Below, piece by piece: positions 35,801 through 43,853 of a DNA stretch of 64,000 bases (its first letter is position 1; each line of letters starts with the position of its first letter). The stretch comes from Toxorhynchites rutilus septentrionalis (Eukaryota > Arthropoda > Insecta > Diptera > Culicidae). The notes below the pieces were generated by a model. The model saw only the letters and a list, made by a program, of their open reading frames with translations, ran no database searches and had not been told where the DNA came from. The DNA is taken from the NCBI RefSeq assembly GCF_029784135.1, contig NC_073746.1, positions 286,513,348-286,577,347 of the forward strand, given 5' to 3'. A program made the translations under genes and the position numbers.

Positions 35801-36365
35801 TGGGCGTCTTCCATTTTTTGGTACAACTTTCCTCGGCATGGTAGTGTCGCATGCTCTCACCAGTAGATCTGTCAACTTTTCTGCGTTCCAATCTGAAGCT
35901 CCGCCTGCTAGACGAAGTGCTTCGACGAAAAGGTCATTGTCGAAAGCATTCGTCTTCCACTTCCGCTCACCGCTTGTTGTCCTCCGAACTAGCACGTGGT
36001 TTCGTTGACCGATTCTGTACCGGATCGCCTGGTGATCACTGTGCGTATACGACTCGCACACTTTCCACTCCGTACTCGCCAACAGCGACGGACTGCAAAA
36101 AGTAACGTCTATGATGGATTCGCGCCCATCTTTCCGGAAAGTGCTAGTGGTACCTTCGTTTAGTAACGTTACTTCCAGCTTTGCTAGAGCTTCCAGTAGA
36201 CTGTACCCTCTGATGTTGGTGCATCTACTTCCCCACTCCACCGCCCACGCGTTGAAGTCGCCTCCAATGACGATCGGTGTTCTACCGATTAGTTCCTCGG
36301 TCATTGCGTCTAGCATCTGGTGGAATTGCTCAGTTGTCCATCTCGGGGGTGCGTAGCAACTACAC
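32840..36365 (-). mobile_element. Retrotransposon B, 5'-truncated R1-clade element
   Basis: Runs from the microsatellite junction at 36365 (inside the endonuclease domain) to a roughly 27-nt poly(A) at 32866-32840. The 3' UTR (about 32867-33640) has at least five related units of about 75 bp, each with a (C/A)CGATTAGG...GCCCTCCAAC core and GTCACAG. They lie near 33140, 33216, 33420, 33500 and 33581. This UTR is shared with C. The 5' truncation is the usual result of incomplete reverse transcription. Confidence 0.9.
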
Positions 36366-36367
36366 AT
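33632..36367 (-). pseudogene. ORF2 of element B, truncated and frameshifted
   Basis: Open for 911 codons but lacks the first about 83 residues of the endonuclease that C retains; reading begins at CSCYAPPRW. GGDFNAW and SDHQAI of the endonuclease, GVPQGSILGPTLWN and GFADDIALT of the reverse transcriptase, and the CPECEDVEETPEHVVFVC zinc-finger-like motif are all present. Near the C-terminus, after EKMCRDE, about 38 bp present in C are missing. The reading then shifts into an unrelated tail ending in the 3' UTR repeats. It cannot make a complete enzyme because the first catalytic part of the endonuclease is missing. Confidence 0.9.
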
Positions 36368-37711
36368 GTTTGTATGTTTGTATGTTTGTATGTTTGTATG
36401 TTTGTATGTTTGTATGTTTGTATGTTTGTATGTTTGTATGTTTGTATGTTTGTATGTTTGTATGTTTGTATGTTTGTATGTTTGTATGTTTGTATGTTTG
36501 TATGTTTGTATGTTTGTATGTTTGTATGTTTGTATGTTTGTATGTTTGTATGTTTGTATGTTTGTATGTTTGTATGTTTGTATGTTTGTATGTTTGTATG
36601 TTTGTATGTTTGTATGTTTGTATGTTTGTATGTTTGTATGTTTGTATGTTTGTATGTTTGTATGTTTGTATGTTTGTATGTTTGTATGTTTGTATGTTTG
36701 TATGTTTGTATGTTTGTATGTTTGTATGTTTGTATGTTTGTATGTTTGTATGTTTGTATGTTTGTATGTTTGTATGTTTGTATGTTTGTATGTTTGTATG
36801 TTTGTATGTTTGTATGTTTGTATGTTTGTATGTTTGTATGTTTGTATGTTTGTATGTTTGTATGTTTGTATGTTTGTATGTTTGTATGTTTGTATGTTTG
36901 TATGTTTGTATGTTTGTATGTTTGTATGTTTGTATGTTTGTATGTTTGTATGTTTGTATGTTTGTATGTTTGTATGTTTGTATGTTTGTATGTTTGTATG
37001 TTTGTATGTTTGTATGTTTGTATGTTTGTATGTTTGTATGTTTGTATGTTTGTATGTTTGTATGTTTGTATGTTTGTATGTTTGTATGTTTGTATGTTTG
37101 TATGTTTGTATGTTTGTATGTTTGTATGTTTGTATGTTTGTATGTTTGTATGTTTGTATGTTTGTATGTTTGTATGTTTGTATGTTTGTATGTTTGTATG
37201 TTTGTATGTTTGTATGTTTGTATGTTTGTATGTTTGTATGTTTGTATGTTTGTATGTTTGTATGTTTGTATGTTTGTATGTTTGTATGTTTGTATGTTTG
37301 TATGTTTGTATGTTTGTATGTTTGTATGTTTGTATGTTTGTATGTTTGTATGTTTGTATGTTTGTATGTTTGTATGTTTGTATGTTTGTATGTTTGTATG
37401 TTTGTATGTTTGTATGTTTGTATGTTTGTATGTTTGTATGTTTGTATGTTTGTATGTTTGTATGTTTGTATGTTTGTATGTTTGTATGTTTGTATGTTTG
37501 TATGTTTGTATGTTTGTATGTTTGTATGTTTGTATGTTTGTATGTTTGTATGTTTGTATGTTTGTATGTTTGTATGATTGTATGATTGTATGTTTGTATG
37601 TTTGTATGTTTGTATGTTTGTATGTTTGTATGTTTGTATGTTTGTATGTTTGTATGTTTGTATGTTTGTATGTTTGTATGTTTGTATGTTTGTATGTTTG
37701 TATGTTTGTAT

Positions 37712-37712
<1 letters not shown>
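36366..37712. repeat. (ACAAACAT)n block 2, about 168 units
   Basis: About 1.35 kb of nearly perfect TGTTTGTA (plus-strand reading) between the 5' end of B and the poly(A) of C. The only variants seen are the ATGATTG pair at 37574-37588. Its near-perfect state implies recent expansion or correction. Confidence 0.97.
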
Positions 37713-37755
<43 letters not shown>

Positions 37756-38580
37756 TGAGGAACGCTCTACCAGCCTTACCTGGGAAGGGTTAACCCAGAC
37801 GTCGAGTGGGGATCGCACCCACAAAAACCAAGCCCTCTACTCGTTGCCTTATTCCCCCTGGGACCACATCTAGGCGACTACTTCAGGGGGCGGCTGTGCT
37901 CATGCACTTCTCGAGTTTTCAACGCAAACTAGCGTTGTCCTTCCCTTTTTCTCAATATTTTTTTCTTTCCATTCGTTATCAATTCCACTGCGCTGATGTC
38001 CTCTTCGCAGGCATTTTGAATTTACCCGTCGAGACGTGAACCGATTAGGAATTGCCCTCCAACTTGACGCGCAACCCGTCACAGCCACCCTCGCGGGGTT
38101 TCTCACCTGTCGAGACGTGAACCGATTAGGAAGCGCCCTCCAACTTGACGCGCGCCCCGTCACAGTCACCCTCGCAGGATTTCTCTTCCCAACGGAGCGC
38201 CGATTAGGCAGTGCCCTCCAACCTGACGCGCACTCCGTCACAGCTACTCTCGTGGGGTATTCACCATTTTGATCGTGGCTTCATCCTTGATGCTCGTTCC
38301 TTCGAAATGTTCGCGGTGTTCCTCCATCCAGGCCACGATCAGGCGTTGTCAGGTAGGCCTTTTGCTGTTCTCCGCGGCAGTATCCGTTTACCTGTCGAGA
38401 CGTGCACCGATTAGGAAGCGCCCTCCAACTTGACGCGCGCCCCGTCACAGTCACCCTCGCAGGATTTCTCTTCCCAGCGGAGAGCCGATTAGGTGGTGCC
38501 CTCCAACACAACGCGCACCCCGTCACAGCTACTCTCGTGAGGTACCATCTCTTGCAACAGCCGTCGCCGTTGTTCACCTT

Positions 38581-41535
38581 TCACCGTCGGACGTTGTCAG
38601 CACTTTGGTCAGCCCTCCACCTTCGCTGCAGCTCCGACATGATTTGTGTGATTGCACTGCTCACGGCATTCCAGATCATCTCGTCGCGACACATCTCCTC
38701 CACAATATTCTCGACATGAAGTGCAGGCAGCCCCTCGCGCCTTTCGATGAACCTGGGACAGACAAAAACGACGTGCTCCGGTGTTTCCTCCATATCTCCA
38801 CAGTCCGGACAGAGGGGTGAAACTGCGTGCCCGAACCGGTGTAGATATTGCCTGAAACAGCCATGCCCAGACAGAAACTGCGTCAAGTAAAAGTTAACTT
38901 CACCGTGTTTCCTGTTCAACCAGGTCGAAAGTACCGGTATCAGCCTGTACGTCCATCTACCATTTTCTGCCGTATCCCATTCATACTGCCATTTGTCCAA
39001 CGACTCCGCTCTCATCAATTTCCGGATACCTCTGCTTTCCCGTCGCTTGTAGCACTCGCTATCTTCCGCCAGAGTGATGCAGATGGGAATCATTCCGGCG
39101 ATTACACACACAGCTTCTGTCGAAATGGTCCTATAAGCACTTACGACTCGCATGGCCATGAGTCGGAATGTGCTATTAAGTTTCCTCCTATTTCGGTGGG
39201 TATCCAGAGCCGCCAACCAAGCAGGGCCACCATACCTCAGAATCGACGAAGATCCACTTGCCAAGAGACGCCTCTTGCTGCTGCTTGGGCCAAAGCTATT
39301 TGGCATGATCCTCGCCACCACGTTGATGGCCTTTGACGCCTTCCCACATGCATAGTCGACGTGCTGGTTGAAGTTCAGCCGGTCGTCGATCATGACTCCG
39401 AGGTACTTCACCGCCCGCTTCGAAACGATGGTATGTCCTCCGACCGATACCTCTGCCCGCAGCACTGCCTTACAATTGCTCACTAACAGCACCTCGGTTT
39501 TGTGATGTGCCATCTGGAGCTTTACGCTGTCCATCCAACTACCGATCATGTCTACAGCCTCAGTCGCCAACATTTCCACCTCCTGAAGCGTCTCGCCGAT
39601 TACCGTTGTTACGATGTCGTCCGCGAAGCCCACGATCTCCACACCTCTGGGTAGCTTCAGCCTTAGAACACCGTCGTACATCGTGTTCCAAAGCGTAGGA
39701 CCTAGGATGGAGCCTTGTGGAACTCCCGCCGAGATATTCTTCACTATCTGTCCCCTGTCTGTGTTGTATACCAGGATCCGATTCTGGAAATAACTCCTCA
39801 GTATCCTGTACAGGTAGCTAGGGACCTTCAATCTGTGTAGCGCCTCGGCGATGGCCTCCCAGCTGGCACTATTGAAGGCGTTCTTCACGTCAATCAAAAT
39901 CACCGCGCAGTAACGGTCGCCTCTTCGTTTTTGTTTAAGCGAGACCTGAGCTTTCTCGATAACTGTCCGAATAGCGTCCACTGTCGACTTTCCTTTCCGG
40001 AACCCGAACTGCATTTTCGACAATCCGTGGTCATCCTCCGTGCATTTCACCAGTCTGTTGAGAATAACCCTTTCCAAGAGCTTTCCCAAAGTATCCAACA
40101 AACAAATAGGCCTATACGACGCTGGATCTCCAGGTGGCTTTCCTGGTTTCGGGAGCAGCACCAACTTTTGTATCTTCCATTCCGCAGGGAAGAGACCGTC
40201 ATCCAGGCATTTCTGCAGCACCACCCTGAACATGTCGGGGAAAGCAAGGATCGCCGATTTCAGGGCCACATTGGGGATTCCGTCGGGGCCGGGTGCTTTT
40301 TTCAACTTTAGACCTTTTGCCACCGCGATGAGTTCTTCGTTGGTGACTTGTGCGTTCTCTGCTTCGTCCTCACCGTACAGTGTGGGTGGCCACGTCGGTG
40401 GGTCGTGCTGCGGAAAGAGTCCATTCACAATGACCTCGAGTTTTTCCGGACATAATTCCATGGGAGTCGTTGAACTACGGAATTTCGCCATCACGATTCG
40501 ATATGCTTCACCCCAAGGATTTGCGTCGACGTCACGACACAGCTCCCTATAGCAGTTCGATTTGCTCCTACGTATCTCTCGTTTCAAGGCGGCTCTGGTC
40601 GCTCGGAAAGACGCGCGGTGCTCCTCTCTCTCTACATCGGTTCGTGCCCTCTGGACTCTTCTTCTGGCTCGTAGACAGTTAGCGCGGAGGATGCTGAGTG
40701 TCTCGTTCCACCAGTAGGCTGGACGTCGTTCATTCGTCGGGTTCAGTCTTCTCGGCATCGCTGTATCGCATGCCCTCACCAATGTTCCTGTTAGCCCGTC
40801 GGCGCTCAGATTAAGAGTTCTGCTGTCTATGCGTAGTGCTTCGACGAAAAGCTCCTTGTCAAAAACCTTTGTCCTCCACTTCCGCTCAAAGGTTTTTGTA
40901 TTCCGTACCGCTGCGGGATTCCGTTGGCCGACACTATACAGGATTGCCTGGTGGTCGCTGTGTGTGTATCCCTCCGACACTCTCCACTTCGTATTAGCCG
41001 CCAGTGATGGACTGCAGAAAGTTACATCGATGATGGATTCGCGGCCGTCCCTTCGAAAGGTGCTGCTAGTGCCTTCGTTCAGAAGTGTGACGTCTAGTTT
41101 TGCGAAGGCTTCTAGTAGGCTGTACCCCCTGGCGTTGGTGCATCTGCTTCCCCACTCCTCAGCCCAGGCGTTGAAGTCTCCTCCGATGATGACTGGTTTG
41201 CGGCCGCTGACCTTATCCGTGAGTACGTCCAACATCTCGTGAAACTGCTCCGCTGACCATCTTGGGGGTGCATAGCAACTACACATGAAGATTCCGTTGA
41301 TTTTGACGATCACGAAACCTTCCTGTGAGCTTTCCACCACTTCTTGGATGGGGTACCTTCCCATCACTAGTATTGCAGCCATCCCTGCTTTATCCACCAC
41401 CCATTTTCCGTTATCGCGAGGAACTCGGTACGGTTCTGCGATCATTGCAACGTCGCATTTAGTTTCAGTTGTTGACTGCCACAACAATTGCTGTGCTATG
41501 TCGCAATGATTGAGGTTGAGCTGGGTAACCTCCAT
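38581..41535 (-). CDS. ORF2: ORF2 of element C: endonuclease and reverse transcriptase, 984 aa
   Basis: An apurinic-type endonuclease (residues about 1-205) nicks target DNA. It shows E34 in AEPYR, D120 in GGDFNAW, D170 in SIIDVTF and SDH at 193-195. The reverse transcriptase (about 440-740) copies the RNA at the nick. It shows YRPICLLDTLGKLLE, D549 in LIDVKNAFNSASW, GVPQGSILGPTLWN, and the catalytic FADD at 637-640. A CCHC motif near the end (C909, C912, H921, C926) is typical of the R1 clade. No RNase H is seen, also as in R1. I chose the MEVTQ start because ATG overlaps the ORF1 stop as TAATG and because D starts at the same residue. No stop or frameshift. Confidence 0.95.
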   Translation of the reverse strand: MEVTQLNLNHCDIAQQLLWQSTTETKCDVAMIAEPYRVPRDNGKWVVDKAGMAAILVMGRYPIQEVVESSQEGFVIVKINGIFMCSCYAPPRWSAEQFHEMLDVLTDKVSGRKPVIIGGDFNAWAEEWGSRCTNARGYSLLEAFAKLDVTLLNEGTSSTFRRDGRESIIDVTFCSPSLAANTKWRVSEGYTHSDHQAILYSVGQRNPAAVRNTKTFERKWRTKVFDKELFVEALRIDSRTLNLSADGLTGTLVRACDTAMPRRLNPTNERRPAYWWNETLSILRANCLRARRRVQRARTDVEREEHRASFRATRAALKREIRRSKSNCYRELCRDVDANPWGEAYRIVMAKFRSSTTPMELCPEKLEVIVNGLFPQHDPPTWPPTLYGEDEAENAQVTNEELIAVAKGLKLKKAPGPDGIPNVALKSAILAFPDMFRVVLQKCLDDGLFPAEWKIQKLVLLPKPGKPPGDPASYRPICLLDTLGKLLERVILNRLVKCTEDDHGLSKMQFGFRKGKSTVDAIRTVIEKAQVSLKQKRRGDRYCAVILIDVKNAFNSASWEAIAEALHRLKVPSYLYRILRSYFQNRILVYNTDRGQIVKNISAGVPQGSILGPTLWNTMYDGVLRLKLPRGVEIVGFADDIVTTVIGETLQEVEMLATEAVDMIGSWMDSVKLQMAHHKTEVLLVSNCKAVLRAEVSVGGHTIVSKRAVKYLGVMIDDRLNFNQHVDYACGKASKAINVVARIMPNSFGPSSSKRRLLASGSSSILRYGGPAWLAALDTHRNRRKLNSTFRLMAMRVVSAYRTISTEAVCVIAGMIPICITLAEDSECYKRRESRGIRKLMRAESLDKWQYEWDTAENGRWTYRLIPVLSTWLNRKHGEVNFYLTQFLSGHGCFRQYLHRFGHAVSPLCPDCGDMEETPEHVVFVCPRFIERREGLPALHVENIVEEMCRDEMIWNAVSSAITQIMSELQRRWRADQSADNVRR

Positions 41536-41537
41536 TA
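41533..41537 (-). promoter_or_regulatory. TAATG stop-start junction between ORF1 and ORF2
   Basis: On the minus strand the ORF1 stop TAA and ORF2 start ATG share one base. The same UAAUG arrangement is known to couple translation in the R1-clade element SART1. A second in-frame TAA lies 9 nt downstream (GGAGGTAACC). In element D the first TAA has become AAA and the downstream TAA is used. Confidence 0.9.
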
Positions 41538-42917
41538 CTGCGAACCCGCAATCGCCTTTTTGTACGCCGGACATTTGAAGCTACCTGTGACGTGGTCGTT
41601 TCCGTCCTCCTCCTTGCACAACATGCACCTCGGTTGCTTGGTGCAGTCTCTAGCAACGTGACCTTCCGTCCCGCACTTCCTGCACAATTTCGATCTGTCA
41701 GGACCACCGCAGTTTTTCGCCTGGTGACCGAAGCCCATGCATTGAAAGCATCTCTCCATTTGCTTGGCCATACGAGGGGGAGCTTTCATCGGGCACACGG
41801 ACCACCCCACTTTTATTTTACCCTTCTCCACCAGTTTATTCGCAGCTTGTTTCGAGAGCCGTATCGAGGCCGTTTGTGTCCCACCGTATGCCTTTCTCAG
41901 TCGGATTGTCATTGGCACATCGCCAAGGTCACATTGTGACTGTAACTCAGTTCTCAATTCCTCAACAGTCGTGATCTCGTCCAGATACCGGCACTCGATG
42001 GTTGATTCCTGAGAGAGAGCTCTCACCTTCGCCTCCTCCCCTAGTGACTTCTCAATGAGTTGTTTGAAAGCGGAGCTCTTAACCGCTGGATCTTTTTTAA
42101 GCTCGAAGAGCATCTCGCCTTTCTGCGTGCGCCTAGTTTTCACGACGTTCTCGCCCAGTGTCTGCAACTCCGGATCGTCTCTCACTTTCCGAAGGATAGC
42201 TGCATACGATACTCCTGCTGACACTTCAACGATCAAAGCATCGCCCTTGATTCGCTCCACTCGAGGTCCGAGTTTCTTCTTTTCCTGCTCAACTTTTTTC
42301 TTCTTCTCCTTCTGTTTTTTGCGTTTTTCTGCCTGGTTATCGACAGTACGCCATTCACTGCTTTCACCTCCTTTCGCGTTACTCAGATCGTTCTTGGCCT
42401 TTTTCAGCTCTTCTTCTTCTCCTGGGGTGTCCCTCCTTCTCTTGTCCGATCGTGTGTTCAGAGGACCCTTCGGCGTCTCAAGTATCTCGACGGGTTTCTC
42501 ATTCGCCTCGAGCAGAGCCTTTTCAGCACCCTCTGCTCTCATCTGCAGCTCCTTATGCTCGCGTTCAGCAACCATGACGACCGATCTGATGCTCGTCACC
42601 AGATGTTTTATTTTTAAGTGGACATTGTTTTTGTCCTTTACGAACTCGTAAAGTTCGTTGACCTTTTTCCTAACGTCCGTGATGCTGAGCCTCCCAAGTT
42701 GCCCTTCTTGGGATGCGCTTGAGGTCAGCGTAAACAACTGGCTCTGTACGGAGCCAAGATCTCCTTGGAATGCTTGGGCAGCAAACACTTCTTGTGGTTT
42801 TGTGTTGCTTGTACTCGTTGTGGCTACTCGAGTGACAGGTGACCTCAGCATTCGTCCGCTTCTCGCGAACACATTCTCCTCTCCATCGTTTGTTGGTGTG
42901 TTATTGCAACTATTCAT
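41535..42917 (-). CDS. ORF1: ORF1 of element C: gag-like nucleic-acid-binding protein, 460 aa
   Basis: RNA-binding structural protein expected to coat the element RNA. The N-terminal half is polar. A Lys/Glu-rich stretch (EKRKKQKEKKKKVEQEKKKLG) probably forms a charged helix. The C-terminus has three cysteine-histidine knuckles: CFQCMGFGHQAKNC, CRKCGTEGHVARDC and CMLCKEEDGNDH with a late Cys. This is the R1-clade pattern. The frame stays open upstream through the whole microsatellite, but that part has no ATG on this strand, so MNSCNN is the first start inside the element. The stop TAA overlaps the ORF2 ATG. Confidence 0.9.
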   Translation of the reverse strand: MNSCNNTPTNDGEENVFARSGRMLRSPVTRVATTSTSNTKPQEVFAAQAFQGDLGSVQSQLFTLTSSASQEGQLGRLSITDVRKKVNELYEFVKDKNNVHLKIKHLVTSIRSVVMVAEREHKELQMRAEGAEKALLEANEKPVEILETPKGPLNTRSDKRRRDTPGEEEELKKAKNDLSNAKGGESSEWRTVDNQAEKRKKQKEKKKKVEQEKKKLGPRVERIKGDALIVEVSAGVSYAAILRKVRDDPELQTLGENVVKTRRTQKGEMLFELKKDPAVKSSAFKQLIEKSLGEEAKVRALSQESTIECRYLDEITTVEELRTELQSQCDLGDVPMTIRLRKAYGGTQTASIRLSKQAANKLVEKGKIKVGWSVCPMKAPPRMAKQMERCFQCMGFGHQAKNCGGPDRSKLCRKCGTEGHVARDCTKQPRCMLCKEEDGNDHVTGSFKCPAYKKAIAGSQ

Positions 42918-42921
42918 ATTT

Positions 42922-43677
42922 TTTGTATGTTTGTATGTTTGTATGTTTGTATGTTTGTATGTTTGTATGTTTGTATGTTTGTATGTTTGTATGTTTGTAT
43001 GTTTGTATGTTTGTATGTTTGTATGTTTGTATGTTTGTATGTTTGTATGTTTGTATGTTTGTATGTTTGTATGTTTGTATGTTTGTATGTTTGTATGTTT
43101 GTATGTTTGTATGTTTGTATGTTTGTATGTTTGTATGTTTGTATGTTTGTATGTTTGTATGTTTGTATGTTTGTATGTTTGTATGTTTGTATGTTTGTAT
43201 GTTTGTATGTTTGTATGTTTGTATGTTTGTATGTTTGTATGTTTGTATGTTTGTATGTTTGTATGTTTGTATGTTTGTATGTTTGTATGTTTGTATGTTT
43301 GTATGTTTGTATGTTTGTATGTTTGTATGTTTGTATGTTTGTATGTTTGTATGTTTGTATGTTTGTATGTTTGTATGTTTGTATGTTTGTATGTTTGTAT
43401 GTTTGTATGTTTGTATGTTTGTATGTTTGTATGTTTGTATGTTTGTATGTTTGTATGTTTGTATGTTTGTATGTTTGTATGTTTGTATGTTTGTATGTTT
43501 GTATGTTTGTATGTTTGTATGTTTGTATGTTTGTATGTTTGTATGTTTGTATGTTTGTATGTTTGTATGTTTGTATGTTTGTATGTTTGTATGTTTGTAT
43601 GTTTGTATGTTTGTATGTTTGTATGTTTGTATGTTTGTATGTTTGTATGTTTGTATGTTTGTATGTTTGTATGTTTG
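42922..43677. repeat. (ACAAACAT)n block 3, about 94 units
   Basis: Near-perfect 8-mer tract between the 5' end of C and the poly(A) of D. Confidence 0.97.
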
Positions 43678-43853
43678 TTTTTTTTTTTTTTTTTTTTTGG
43701 CAAGGAGGTGGAGATCTTCATAGACTCCCCGTCGCCATGTTGACTGGGTAGTGTGAGATTTTTACTCACTAAAACCACCTCCTTGTACTTCATGCCTGGA
43801 CCCCCCGGAACCACCATTTGGTATTACTTCGGGAGGGGGCTGTGCTCATGCAC

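Larger units (their letters stand above)
37713..42921 (-). mobile_element. Retrotransposon C, complete coding R1-clade element
   Basis: About 5.2 kb with ORF1 and ORF2 both open, a 3' UTR of about 830 bp carrying the same 75-bp repeat units as B (near 38028, 38108, 38188, 38394 and 38475), and a 36-nt poly(A). Almost no 5' UTR exists: the ORF1 ATG at 42917 lies within about 5 nt of the microsatellite. It is either slightly 5' truncated or uses the flanking microsatellite as leader. The best candidate in the window for an active autonomous element. Confidence 0.9.

Noticed and set aside
33797..36105. Plus-strand ORFs of 70-170 codons across the retrotransposons (33.8-36.1, 38.8-41.5, 44.2-46.6 kb)
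   Set aside because: Antisense shadows of the conserved ORF2 reading, without domains.
36277..37793. Long plus-strand ORFs of MFVCLYVC repeats (also 42658-43751, 47197-47936)
   Set aside because: They are the stop-free reading of the 8-bp microsatellite in every frame, not genes.
42922..43677. CRISPR-like array
   Set aside because: A contiguous 8-bp repeat without spacers in eukaryotic DNA. The minisatellites at 1-330 and 17040-17395 are likewise contiguous tandem repeats.
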